DNA of 64,000 nucleotides, taken from contig NZ_UYYD01000002.1 of assembly GCF_900625105.1 (NCBI RefSeq), forward strand, positions 496,001-560,000. The letters run 5' to 3'. Below, in pieces: positions 7,961 through 16,485 of the stretch. Within the stretch, counting starts at the first letter, position 1. Each line of letters opens with the position of its first letter. The notes beneath the pieces are model-generated. The model did no database searches, had not been told where the DNA came from, and saw only the letters and a program-made list of their open reading frames with translations. A program made the translations under genes and the position numbers. Source of the stretch: Agathobaculum sp. Marseille-P7918. Lineage in GTDB: Bacteria > Bacillota > Clostridia > Oscillospirales > Butyricicoccaceae.

Positions 7961-9688
7961 TTACTTGACGATCTCCTTGGCAGCGGCGGCCAGCGCGTCC
8001 ACCTTGGCGGCGGCGTCTGCCTTGCTGTCGCCCTTGGCCATGATATATACCTTGACCTTGGGCTCGGTGCCGGACGGACGGATGATGAACATCGTGCCGC
8101 CCTCCAGCTCATAGTACATCACGTTCTGGCCCTTGAGCTCGATCTGCTCGACCTTGCCGTCCGCCATGCAGGTGCGGGTGCCGGGCATGTAATCGCGGGT
8201 GTACTCGACCTTGTGCGGGCCGATCTGGGTCAGCGGCTTGTCGCGCAGCTCGCCCATGAGTTCCTTCATGCGGGTAAGGCCGGACACGCCGGGCATGGTG
8301 ATCGAGATGGTCTGCTCGCAATAGTAGCCGTACTTCTCGTACATCTCTTCCATCGCGTCGTACAGGGTCTTGCCCTGCGTGCGGTAATAGGCCGCCATCT
8401 CAGCGATCAGCATAGAAGCGGTGACCGCGTCCTTGTCGCGCGCGTAGTCGCCCGCGAGGTAACCGTAGGACTCCTCAAATGCGAACAGGTACTGGTGCGA
8501 ACCGGTCTGCTCGAACTGCTTGATCTTCTCGGCGAGGAACTTAAAGCCGGTGAAGGTATCGAAGCACTCCACGCCGTTCTTGTTCGCCGCGGCGCGCGCC
8601 ATCTCGGTGGTGACGATGCTCTTCAGCACCGCCGGATGCTCCGGCATGGTGTTCGTCAGCTTGCGGGCGGTGATGATATAGTCGATCAGCAGCACGCCCA
8701 CCTGGTTGCCCGACAGGGTGACATAATCGCCGGTCTTGTCCTTGAGGACGATGCCCGTGCGGTCGGCGTCCGGGTCGGTGCCGATGATCAGATCGACGTC
8801 GTTCTGCTTGGCCAGCTCGATGGCAAGCTTGAAGCCTTCCTTATATTCCGGGTTCGGGTTCTTGACGGTCGGGAAGTCGCCGTCGATCTTCATCTGCTCG
8901 GGTTCGCAGATGATGTGCTTGTAGCCCAGACGGCGCAGAATCTCGGGCACCAGACGGTAGCCCGCGCCATGGAAGGGCGTGTAAACCAGCTTGAAGTCGT
9001 CCGCGACCTGCTTAACGCAATCCGGATTGACCGCTACCTTGATGACCTCGCCGAGGTATGCCTCGTCGGTTTCCTTACTCAGGATGCGGATCATGCCATC
9101 TGCGACCGCCTTGTCGTAATCCGCGGTCTTGACGCCGGTGAAGATGTCGGTTGCCGCCATCTCCTTGGCGACCACGTCTGCCTCGGCCGGCGGCAGCTGC
9201 GCGCCGTCCTCCCAGTAGACCTTATAGCCGTTGTATTCCTTCGGGTTGTGGGACGCGGTGATGTTGATGCCCGCGATGCAGCCATAGTGGCGGATCGCGA
9301 AAGACAGCTCGGGCGTCGGGCGCAGCTCATCAAACAGCAGCGCCTTGATGCCGTTTGCCGCGAGGATGCAGGCGGACTGCCGGGCAAACTCGGGCGAGAA
9401 ATGACGGCTGTCATACGCGATGGCAACGCCGCGGTCCATTGCGGCCTGACCATTGGAGACGATCAGCTTGGCAAGGCCCTGCGCCGCCTGACCGACCGTG
9501 AAGCGATTCATGCGGTTGAGGCCGACGCCCAGCACGCCGCGCAGGCCCGCCGTACCGAACGACAGCGGCGCGAAAAAGCGGCTTTCGATCTCCTCGTTAT
9601 TTCCCTCTACCGCGCGCAGCTCGGCGCGCTCTTCCTCCGAAAGCGCGTCGCTTTCCAGCCAGCGCTTGTATTCCGACATATAATCCAT
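7961..9688 (-). CDS. Phosphoglucomutase/phosphomannomutase, alpha-phosphohexomutase family
   Basis: Interconverts hexose 1- and 6-phosphates for glycogen and cell-envelope precursor synthesis. At 575 aa it matches the long Firmicutes PgcA-type enzyme. The phosphoserine loop is TASHNPKEYNG (about residue 145), the Mg-binding loop is GTDPDADRTG (about 305), the sugar-binding loop is FEESYGYLAGD (about 410) and the C-terminal phosphate-binding loop is RPSGTEPKVKVY. ATG at 9688 follows a GAGGTGAATTCC site. It has its own terminator, so it appears monocistronic. Confidence 0.95.
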   Translation of the reverse strand: MDYMSEYKRWLESDALSEEERAELRAVEGNNEEIESRFFAPLSFGTAGLRGVLGVGLNRMNRFTVGQAAQGLAKLIVSNGQAAMDRGVAIAYDSRHFSPEFARQSACILAANGIKALLFDELRPTPELSFAIRHYGCIAGINITASHNPKEYNGYKVYWEDGAQLPPAEADVVAKEMAATDIFTGVKTADYDKAVADGMIRILSKETDEAYLGEVIKVAVNPDCVKQVADDFKLVYTPFHGAGYRLVPEILRRLGYKHIICEPEQMKIDGDFPTVKNPNPEYKEGFKLAIELAKQNDVDLIIGTDPDADRTGIVLKDKTGDYVTLSGNQVGVLLIDYIITARKLTNTMPEHPAVLKSIVTTEMARAAANKNGVECFDTFTGFKFLAEKIKQFEQTGSHQYLFAFEESYGYLAGDYARDKDAVTASMLIAEMAAYYRTQGKTLYDAMEEMYEKYGYYCEQTISITMPGVSGLTRMKELMGELRDKPLTQIGPHKVEYTRDYMPGTRTCMADGKVEQIELKGQNVMYYELEGGTMFIIRPSGTEPKVKVYIMAKGDSKADAAAKVDALAAAAKEIVK

Positions 9689-9926
9689 TGGAATTCACCT
9701 CATCCTGTTATTTGGCTAAAGCCACTATCTAAATTATACAATATCTGTCTGTCAATGCAAGGGGTTTTGCGCGAATTCGTACATTTTACGATGCACTCCG
9801 GTATCTTTTCACAAATCAAACCTGCTTTTTTTGTGCATTTTATTCTGTCTTTTGGAAATTTGACATGCTGCCAAATTTTCCATCGTTATTTTGTGCAAAA
9901 TGCCGCAGGAGACCCATTTCCATGCT
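9689..9926. other. AT-rich divergent promoter region between pgm and murT
   Basis: Divergent intergenic space, visibly AT-rich compared with its neighbours. The murT promoter lies at its right end; a pgm promoter is expected but I did not assign one. Confidence 0.4.
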
Positions 9927-9954
9927 TGTACTGCGCGGAAAAATGCGGTATACT
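9927..9954 (+). promoter_or_regulatory. Promoter of murT-gatD
   Basis: TTGTAC (9927-9932), 16-nt spacer, TATACT (9949-9954), 37 nt before the murT ATG. Confidence 0.6.
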
Positions 9955-9991
9955 TCATTTATATGAAATTGACAGATTGAGGGGTCATGAT

Positions 9992-11362
9992 ATGAAGCTG
10001 AAAACCCGGCTGGCCGTTGCGGTTTGTAAGGCCTCGGGCGCCGTGCTGCGCCGTCTCGGCCGCGGCGGCACCAACCTGCCCGGCAAGCTCGCGCTCAAAA
10101 TCGACAAGAACATCCTCGGGGAACTGTCGCGCGGCGTCAAGGTCACGGTCGTGACCGGCACCAACGGCAAAACCACCACCTCGCGCATGATCGAGCAGGC
10201 GTTTGCCGACGCGGGGCTCAAATACTTTTCCAACAAATCGGGCGCCAACCTGCTGACCGGCATCATCGCCGTGTTTGCGCAGCACTGCACGCTGTCCGGC
10301 AAGTGCCCGTACACGCACGCGCTGATCGAGTGCGACGAAGCCGCCTTCCGTAAAACGAGCGAATTTCTGCCGGTCGAGTGTCTGGTGGTCAACAACATCT
10401 TCCGCGACCAGCTCGACCGCTACGGCGAGATCACGCACACCTTGAACGCCATCCGCGAGGGCATCACCCATGTGCCGGACGCGACCCTGTGCCTGAACGC
10501 CGACTGCTCGCTGACCGCCTCGCTCGCGGACAAGATCCCGAACAAGATCCTGTGGTTCGGCGTCAACGTCCCGATCTACGAAAACGCGGCGCACGAGCTG
10601 TCAGACGCGCCCTACTGCATCCACTGCAAGACCGAATACGAATATGATTACGTCACCTACGGCCATCTGGGCGGCTTCCGGTGCCCGAAGTGCGGCTACC
10701 ACCGGCACGAGCCGGACGTCGCCGTGACCAAGATCCTGGCTGCGGGCGCGGATTCATCCGATATCGAGCTGTCCATCTGCGGCCACGCGCACGAAGTACA
10801 CGTCAACCTGCCGGGCGGCTACAACATCTATAACGCGGCGGCCGCCGCGGCCGTGTCGCACGTCGTCGGCATCGACGAGGAGACCGCGGTCAGCGCGCTC
10901 GGCCAGTTTGAATGCGGCTTTGGCCGCGCCGAGCAGTTCACGCTCGGCAAGGCGCAGGCGCGCATGATGCTGGTCAAGAACCCGGCGGGCTTCAATCAGG
11001 TCATCAACCTGATCGCGCACGACAAGGGCACCTGCAAGCTGGCCTTCCTGCTCAACGACCGCTTCGCGGACGGCACGGACATCAGCTGGATCTGGGATGT
11101 GGACTTTGAAGCGCTGGCCGAACAGGAAGCGCGCTTCACGCGCATTCTGGTTTCGGGCGTGCGCGCGGACGACATGGCGCTGCGCCTGAAATACGCGGGC
11201 TTCACCGCCGACCGCATCGAGGTCATCCGGGACTATGAAGCACTGCTCGGTGAAGTCGGCGCGGACGAGACGCCTGCGTTCCTCATGCCGACTTACACGG
11301 CGATGTTCGACCTGCGCGGCGAGATCGCCAAGCACACCGACGTCAAGGCATTTTACGAATAA
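9992..11362 (+). CDS. murT: Lipid II isoglutaminyl synthase, Mur-ligase subunit MurT
   Basis: With GatD it amidates the D-Glu alpha-carboxylate of lipid II, at the inner face of the membrane. The product is 456 aa. The Mur-ligase P-loop is VTGTNGKTTTS near residue 55. A MurT-specific zinc ribbon (CIHCKTEY ... CPKCGYH) is inserted near residues 209-235, and the C-terminal DUF1727 domain has LNDRFADGTDISWIWD. ATG at 9992 follows TTGAGGGGTCATGAT; open frame upstream is not coding in character. gatD begins 15 nt after its stop. Confidence 0.95.
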   Translation: MKLKTRLAVAVCKASGAVLRRLGRGGTNLPGKLALKIDKNILGELSRGVKVTVVTGTNGKTTTSRMIEQAFADAGLKYFSNKSGANLLTGIIAVFAQHCTLSGKCPYTHALIECDEAAFRKTSEFLPVECLVVNNIFRDQLDRYGEITHTLNAIREGITHVPDATLCLNADCSLTASLADKIPNKILWFGVNVPIYENAAHELSDAPYCIHCKTEYEYDYVTYGHLGGFRCPKCGYHRHEPDVAVTKILAAGADSSDIELSICGHAHEVHVNLPGGYNIYNAAAAAAVSHVVGIDEETAVSALGQFECGFGRAEQFTLGKAQARMMLVKNPAGFNQVINLIAHDKGTCKLAFLLNDRFADGTDISWIWDVDFEALAEQEARFTRILVSGVRADDMALRLKYAGFTADRIEVIRDYEALLGEVGADETPAFLMPTYTAMFDLRGEIAKHTDVKAFYE

Positions 11363-11377
11363 GGGGAGGGGAAGGAC

Positions 11378-12115
11378 ATGCAACTGAATATTTGTCATCT
11401 GTACCCCGATATCCTCAACCTGTACGGCGACCGGGGCAATATCATCACCATGAAGCGCCGGCTGGAAGCGCGCGGTATCAAAGTCAACATCGAGGAATGT
11501 TCGATCGGCCAGCCGCTGGACGTGGACAAATACGACATCTTTTTCATCGGCGGCGGACAGGACTTCGAGCAGGAAGTGCTGCTGCGCGACCTTGCCTCCG
11601 GCAAGGGGCGCGATATCTGCACCGCGGTCGAGGACGAAAAGGTGTTCCTCGCCATCTGCGGCGGCTATCAGATGCTCGGCCAGTACTACAAAACGTGGGA
11701 CGGCAACCAGCTCGACTTCATCGGCGCGATCAACATTCACACGATCGGCGCGAAAGAGCGCATGATCGGCAACTATATGTACCGCACGACACCCGAAAGC
11801 GGCGGCACGATCGTGGTCGGCTTTGAGAACCACTCGGGCAAGACCTACCTCGGCGAGGACGTCGCCCCGCTCGGCATGGTGCTCAAGGGCTACGGCAACA
11901 ACGGCGAGGATCAGACCGAGGGCGCGCGCTACAAAAACGTGTTTGCGACCTACTCGCACGGCTCGCTGCTGCCCAAAAACCCGGCGCTTGCCGACTTTAT
12001 CCTGCACACCGCGCTCGCGCACAAGTACGACGGCGCCGAGCCGCTCACCCCGCTCGACGACACGCTGGAAAACCGCGCGCACGACTATATGGAAGAGCGC
12101 CTGCGCCACGGCTGA
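11378..12115 (+). CDS. gatD: Lipid II isoglutaminyl synthase, glutamine amidotransferase subunit GatD
   Basis: Class I-type glutaminase that releases ammonia for MurT. The product is 245 aa. The nucleophilic cysteine is in LAICGGYQMLG near residue 94, the catalytic histidine is in YSHGSLLPKNP near 190, and FIGGGQDFEQE is the conserved N-terminal loop. AGGGGAGGGGAAGGAC precedes the ATG. Together with murT it forms the standard two-gene operon for peptidoglycan amidation. Confidence 0.95.
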   Translation: MQLNICHLYPDILNLYGDRGNIITMKRRLEARGIKVNIEECSIGQPLDVDKYDIFFIGGGQDFEQEVLLRDLASGKGRDICTAVEDEKVFLAICGGYQMLGQYYKTWDGNQLDFIGAINIHTIGAKERMIGNYMYRTTPESGGTIVVGFENHSGKTYLGEDVAPLGMVLKGYGNNGEDQTEGARYKNVFATYSHGSLLPKNPALADFILHTALAHKYDGAEPLTPLDDTLENRAHDYMEERLRHG

Positions 12116-12125
12116 CGCGCGGATA

Positions 12126-12154
12126 TTGACTTCGCCCGCCGCATATGGTATCAT
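12126..12154 (+). promoter_or_regulatory. Promoter of the mntP riboswitch transcript
   Basis: TTGACT (12126-12131), 17-nt spacer, TATCAT (12149-12154); the riboswitch begins 7 nt downstream. Confidence 0.8.
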
Positions 12155-12160
12155 AAGCGG

Positions 12161-12291
12161 TAATAAGGGAGTAGTCGGCGCGGAACTGTTCCACCGCGCG
12201 GCAGGGCCAACATACTGGGGAGGACGCTTCCCTGGTTCTGCATGAAATGACGAGACTTATCTGTTTTTACGGCGGATAGGTCTCTTTTTTT
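12161..12291 (+). ncRNA. yybP-ykoY manganese riboswitch with terminator
   Basis: The conserved blocks of the yybP-ykoY class are present in order: AAGGGAGTAG (12165-12174), CCAACATACT (12208-12217) and ACGAGACTT (12250-12258). The last block forms the expression platform: GAGAC...TC pairs with GATAGGTCTC and is followed by TTTTTTT (12285-12291). In this class Mn2+ binding favours antitermination and turns on Mn efflux genes, which agrees with the mntP gene 200 nt downstream. The spacing to the coding sequence is unusually long because a palindromic element lies between. Confidence 0.92.
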
Positions 12292-12311
12292 GTGCCTGTC
12301 CGGCGCTGCTA

Positions 12312-12473
12312 AGGCAATACCGCATAATTTGCCGAGAGCGATTTGCGCGCAAATTTTCCGGCTGAATGCGGCGCGTTTTTGCAGCAATACTTACTGTATT
12401 GCAAAAAAACGCAACAAAATGCAGGCAAAAAATTTCCGCAAAGCGCCGAAGACCAGATGATGCGGTGTTGCCT
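12312..12473. mobile_element. MITE-like palindromic element flanked by TA
   Basis: A 162-bp element with terminal inverted repeats: the left end AGGCAATACCGCATAATTTG matches the complement of the right end (AGGCAACACCGCATCATCTG) with four differences. Both ends are flanked by TA (12310-12311, 12474-12475), the target duplication expected of IS630/mariner-type elements. The interior is also palindromic: GCGTTTTTGCAGCAATAC against GTATTGCAAAAAAACGC around a 3-nt loop. It codes for nothing credible. It ends 7 nt before the mntP ribosome binding site. Confidence 0.8.
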
Positions 12474-12495
12474 TAAGAACAAGGAGGACAAGAAA

Positions 12496-13059
12496 ATGGG
12501 TTTGCTGGAATTGTTTATCATCGCGGTCGGTCTGTCGATGGACGCGTTCGCGGTGTCGATCTGTAAGGGGCTTTCGGTGCGCACGCTGCGGCCGCGCCAC
12601 GCGCTGATCACAGGCGCGTATTTCGGCGGGTTTCAGGCGCTCATGCCGCTGATCGGCTTTTTTCTGGGCGTGCGCTTCCAGACGCTGATTACGAGCGTCG
12701 ATCACTGGATCGCGTTCGTGCTGCTCGCGCTCATCGGCGGCAACATGGTGCGCGAGTCGCGCGATACCGACGAGGAAAACCTCAGTGATTCGTTTTCCTT
12801 TGCCACGATGCTGCCGCTCGCGGTCGCGACCAGCATCGACGCGCTCGCCGTCGGCGTCACGTTTGCGTTTTTGCAGGTGGATATCGTGCCCGCGGTGTGC
12901 TTCATCGGCGTGACGACCTTCGTGCTGTCCTGCATCGGCGTCAAGGTCGGGCATGTGTTCGGCGCGAAGTACAAATCACGCGCCGAGCTGTTCGGCGGCG
13001 TGGTTCTCATCCTGATGGGACTCAAGATCCTGCTCGAGCACCTCGGCGTGATCGGATAA
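12496..13059 (+). CDS. mntP: Manganese efflux pump MntP
   Basis: Six-helix Mn2+ exporter of 187 aa. The two internal repeats each carry the conserved acidic motif: [14 protein letters not shown] near residue 12 and [13 protein letters not shown] near 115. A cytoplasmic loop rich in Asp/Glu ([10 protein letters not shown]) joins them. ATG at 12496 follows AAGGAGGACAAGAAA. Transcription is under the upstream yybP-ykoY riboswitch, consistent with induction by excess manganese. A terminator follows. Confidence 0.96.
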   Translation: MGLLELFIIAVGLSMDAFAVSICKGLSVRTLRPRHALITGAYFGGFQALMPLIGFFLGVRFQTLITSVDHWIAFVLLALIGGNMVRESRDTDEENLSDSFSFATMLPLAVATSIDALAVGVTFAFLQVDIVPAVCFIGVTTFVLSCIGVKVGHVFGAKYKSRAELFGGVVLILMGLKILLEHLGVIG

Positions 13060-13061
13060 AC

Positions 13062-13091
13062 AAAAAGGACGCCTTCCGGCGTCCTTTTTTT
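13062..13091 (+). terminator. Terminator of mntP
   Basis: GGACGCC/GGCGTCC stem and seven T. Confidence 0.85.
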
Positions 13092-13177
13092 CTCCCGGGC
13101 TTGCGGCCTCTGCCGTCATTTTCCACAATAGGCTCTGTCCAAATTGTTAATAAACTGTAAGCATTGACCAGAATCGG

Positions 13178-13206
13178 TTGACCTTCTCGCGGCGGCATCG
13201 TACAAT
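13178..13206 (+). promoter_or_regulatory. Promoter of the CBS-domain gene
   Basis: TTGACC, 17-nt spacer, TACAAT (13201-13206). Confidence 0.7.
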
Positions 13207-13236
13207 AGAGACAGAACCCCACAAGGAGGACACGGC

Positions 13237-13638
13237 ATGAATATTTCTTTTTTCCTTACGCCCAAGGCGCAAGTTTCGTACTTATTCGAGGACTGCCCGG
13301 TGCGGCAGGCGCTCGACGATATGATGAAAAGCGGCTTTACCGCCATCCCCGTGATCGATCCCAAGGGCCGCTACACCGGCACGATCACCGAGGGTGATTT
13401 TTTGCGTCTCGTGCTCAGCCACAGCCCAGAACAGCTGGATCACATGAACGTCGGCGAAGTGCCGCGGCGCATCCGGCACCGTTCGGTTGGCATGGACGCG
13501 CGTATGGAGGACATGATCGAGCTGGTTTCCGCGCAGAACTTTGTGCCCGTGACCGACGGGCGCGGCATGTTCTGCGGCATCATCACGCGGCGCGATGTGA
13601 TCCGGTTTTTGCGCGATTCCTGCCAAAAACCGGAATAG
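13237..13638 (+). CDS. CBS-pair domain protein
   Basis: A 133-aa protein consisting of a single CBS pair: first CBS about residues 10-60 (FTAIPVIDPKGRYTGTITEGDFL) and second about 75-130 (NFVPVTDGRGMFCGIITRRDVIRFL). Such stand-alone pairs bind adenine nucleotides and act as sensors. ATG at 13237 follows ACAAGGAGGACACGGC. It is monocistronic with its own promoter and a bidirectional terminator. The ligand and partner cannot be told from sequence. Confidence 0.9.
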   Translation: MNISFFLTPKAQVSYLFEDCPVRQALDDMMKSGFTAIPVIDPKGRYTGTITEGDFLRLVLSHSPEQLDHMNVGEVPRRIRHRSVGMDARMEDMIELVSAQNFVPVTDGRGMFCGIITRRDVIRFLRDSCQKPE

Positions 13639-13646
13639 AGCAAACG

Positions 13647-13680
13647 AAAAACCGTCCGGCAAAAGCCGGACGGTTTTTTT
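13647..13680. terminator. Bidirectional terminator
   Basis: AACCGTCCGGC/GCCGGACGGTT stem with T runs both ways; shared by the CBS gene and the convergent surface protein gene. Confidence 0.85.
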
Positions 13681-13698
13681 ATGTGCCTATCGAAAAAA

Positions 13699-16278
13699 TC
13701 AGCTCATCTGCACGCGTTCGCGGACCGTGCCGTTGACCGCCAGCGTGACCGACTGGGTCTTGTAGCCCGTGCAGGCGACCTGCGCCACATAGCTGCCGCG
13801 CCGCAGGTTGAAGGACGCCGTGCCGTCAGTGCCGGTCGTGATGCTCTTGCCGCCGATGCTGACGATCGCACCGGACAGCGGCGCGCCGTACACATTGGTG
13901 ACCACGATCTGCACGGTTTCGAGGATCTCGCCCGTCAGCTTGACCGAACGGGCCGCGGAAACGCTCGCCGTCATGGAAACCGGCGCGGTGAACCGCGCGT
14001 GGGACGCGGTGATCTGATAAGAGCCGCGCTTGACGTAAACGGTCGCCTGACCGTTGGAATCGGTATATGCGGTCTGGGTCGCGCTGCCGTCCGCCGCATC
14101 CGAGGGCGTCACCGTGACCGCCGCACCGCTGACCGGCATGCCGAGGTCATCCACCACGGTCGTGGTCAGCGCATAGGTCGTGACGTAGTTGACCGTCAGA
14201 ACCGGGTTTTGGCCGGTGGACATGACGAAAGTAAAGTCCACAAAGGTCGCGCCGTTCGAGCCAAGCTCGGAAAGCGCGGACTTGTTGATCGTCACCTGGT
14301 TGCCGCTCACGCGGTACTGCCAGTTCTCTTCCAGCGTTTTGTTGTTTGCGCGGATATACTTGAGCGTTGCGCCTTCCACCGGACTGAGCGTCACGGTCAG
14401 GTCGGTAAAGCCGCTGGAATTGGGGTTGGAATCAAAGTCGATCTCGGACGGGCTGACCTCGTTGACCGGGGCGGTGTCCTCGATCGTCAGCGAACAGGTC
14501 AGGGAATTGCCCTTGCTGACGACAAAGGTGATGCCGTACGAGCCGCGGCTGCGCTTTGCCAGCGCGTCCCGCAGCAGCGTGACCACACCGGTCGCAGCGT
14601 TATAGGTGTAATCCGTGCTGCGCTCGAGCACCGTGCTGCCGATCTTGACCGACTCGAGCGACGTGCCCGCCGCAAGCGCAAGCGTGATGTTCACATCGGC
14701 GTAGTTTGCCGAGCCTTCGTACTTGTCAAACACCACCTGCGAGGGGCTGACCGCGCTCTGCGCGGAATCGCCCACCGCCAGACCGACCAGCGCCTTGGTG
14801 CCGTCCTCGAACAGCAGCTCCATCGGGTAGCTGCCCGCCTTGAGCGTGCTCAGGAAGGTCTTGTAAATGCGGATGCCGTTTTTATCGGTCAGCAGGTTGT
14901 AGTCTGTGCCCAGACGGAGCGTTTTTCCGTTTGCCGTGATGCGGATGAGATCGTTCTTGTCCGCATTGAAGGTGAAGTCATAGGAATGTGCGATCGCATC
15001 CGGATTGCTGATGTCGATCGACAGGGTGGACGGGGAGACCGACACACTGCTCGACGAGGTGACTGACTGGCCGCCGATGACCGCGGTTACGCCGCCGCCC
15101 AGCGTATACGAGCCGGGCTGCATGATCAGCTCACAGCCGGACACATTGAGCACCGCGGACTGGATCGAGCCGCCGCCGGTGACCGTCGTCTGACCGTTCG
15201 CGGTCAGCTCGCTGATCGAGGTGCTGCCCGTGGTCAGGATCGAGCACTTGCCGGACGTGGTCAGATCCCACACCGCGGCGTCCAGCGTCAGCGAAAGGTT
15301 GTCGCCGGTCAGCGCAAGGTCGGAAAAGCCGCCGGCCGTCGCCGCGAGGTTGAGCTCGGTCAGTGCGGCCGAAGTCTGCACTTCGGTCGAAGCGATGTTG
15401 GTGTTGCCCGTGCAGGTCACCTGCGGGGTCAGGCCAAGCGGATTGGAAACCGTCATGTGGAGCGCGGAAACGCCGTCAAGTGTGACGTTGCCGCCGCTGA
15501 CGATGATATCGCCGTTGACCGTGACGTTGGTCAGGCTGACGTTGCCCGAGTGCACGCCCTCAGTGATGAACAGGTTGCCGTCGATGACGGTGTCGGACAG
15601 CGAGCAGGCAGCGGAGATCGTCACATTGGCGGTATCGCTGTTCAGGTCGCTGCCGGTATAGGCCTTATTCGCGGTATTGAGCGAACCACCCAGGAAATAA
15701 TACAGGATCTTGGCGATTTCGCCGCGCTTGATGTTGCCCTGCGGCTGGAAGGTGCCGTCGGTATACCCGTTGATGTAGCCCTGCGCGACCGCTTCGGCCA
15801 CATAGCTCTGCGCGTAGTCGCTGATCTTGCCTCGGTCGGAGAAATCGTTCAGCTCGGACAGGTCGGCCGACGGGGTATATTTGTGCAGGCGGCCGAGGAT
15901 GGTCGCGGCCTGCTCACGCGTCAGCGTGCCTTCAGGGTCCATCTTGTTGTTGCCCACGCCGTTGATGTAACCGTATTTGACCGCGATCTGCACGGTCTCA
16001 TAATAAACCGCGCTGCTGCTGACGTCGGAAAAGCTGATCGAAGCTTTTTCCGTGAAGCCGAATGCGCGGTTGACATAGCGCATGAACTCCCAGCGCATGA
16101 TCGCCTGATCGGGCGTATACTGGCCGGTGGAGGAAGAGGGGTTGATGATTCCCAGCTCGTCCATCTCCAGCAGGTATTTTTTCGCCCAGTGGTTATCGAT
16201 GTCGGAAGCAGCGAACGCCGCCGGCAGCATGCATAAAAGCAGCGCAGCCGCCAGCACGGCGGACAAAAATCTTTTCAC
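13699..16278 (-). CDS. Large SLH-anchored surface protein with Ig-like and carboxypeptidase-regulatory-like domains
   Basis: An 859-aa secreted protein. I chose GTG at 16278 because AGAGGTG lies 6 nt before it; a GTG three codons upstream overlaps that site. Residues 1-24 form a signal peptide ending AAFAA. Three SLH repeats follow (about 25-200; FSDVSSSAVYYE, GYINGVGNNKMDP, GYINGYTDGTFQPQG), which hold the protein to secondary cell-wall polymer. Next comes a Ser/Thr-rich beta region, three X2/Ig-like units beginning SPSTLS, SPSQVV and SPSEID, and two carboxypeptidase-regulatory-like beta domains at the C-terminus (GMPVSGAAVTV, GAPLSGAIVSI). No enzyme domain is visible; a structural or adhesive role is likely. 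Confidence 0.88.
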   Translation of the reverse strand: MKRFLSAVLAAALLLCMLPAAFAASDIDNHWAKKYLLEMDELGIINPSSSTGQYTPDQAIMRWEFMRYVNRAFGFTEKASISFSDVSSSAVYYETVQIAVKYGYINGVGNNKMDPEGTLTREQAATILGRLHKYTPSADLSELNDFSDRGKISDYAQSYVAEAVAQGYINGYTDGTFQPQGNIKRGEIAKILYYFLGGSLNTANKAYTGSDLNSDTANVTISAACSLSDTVIDGNLFITEGVHSGNVSLTNVTVNGDIIVSGGNVTLDGVSALHMTVSNPLGLTPQVTCTGNTNIASTEVQTSAALTELNLAATAGGFSDLALTGDNLSLTLDAAVWDLTTSGKCSILTTGSTSISELTANGQTTVTGGGSIQSAVLNVSGCELIMQPGSYTLGGGVTAVIGGQSVTSSSSVSVSPSTLSIDISNPDAIAHSYDFTFNADKNDLIRITANGKTLRLGTDYNLLTDKNGIRIYKTFLSTLKAGSYPMELLFEDGTKALVGLAVGDSAQSAVSPSQVVFDKYEGSANYADVNITLALAAGTSLESVKIGSTVLERSTDYTYNAATGVVTLLRDALAKRSRGSYGITFVVSKGNSLTCSLTIEDTAPVNEVSPSEIDFDSNPNSSGFTDLTVTLSPVEGATLKYIRANNKTLEENWQYRVSGNQVTINKSALSELGSNGATFVDFTFVMSTGQNPVLTVNYVTTYALTTTVVDDLGMPVSGAAVTVTPSDAADGSATQTAYTDSNGQATVYVKRGSYQITASHARFTAPVSMTASVSAARSVKLTGEILETVQIVVTNVYGAPLSGAIVSIGGKSITTGTDGTASFNLRRGSYVAQVACTGYKTQSVTLAVNGTVRERVQMS

Positions 16279-16433
16279 AGCTATCACCTCTTTGGATTCG
16301 TTATTCCTATTTTACCATTGTTTTCGTCATTTGTGTACTGTTATTTTACGGGAACCGACTGGGTTTTCCCATGCTTCGACACCCCTTTCCCCAAAACGGT
16401 TTTCCGATGCCCGCGGCGCTTTGCCGCGGAACG

Positions 16434-16474
16434 AAAAAGGGCTGCAAACGCCTGAAAACAGGGGTTTGCAGCCC
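16434..16474 (-). terminator. Terminator of the WG/SLH protein gene
   Basis: GGGCTGCAAAC paired with GTTTGCAGCCC, followed leftward by TTTTTCG. Confidence 0.8.
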
Positions 16475-16485
16475 AAAACGATCGC

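Noticed and set aside
7913-9991. Long open frame in phase with murT that extends far upstream over phosphoglucomutase
   Set aside because: The upstream part is antisense to pgm; the MurT domain begins at the ATG at 9992, which has its own promoter and ribosome binding site.
13681-15066. Plus-strand open frame antisense to the large surface protein
   Set aside because: Low-complexity Arg/His-rich translation, no start signals; shadow of the coding strand.
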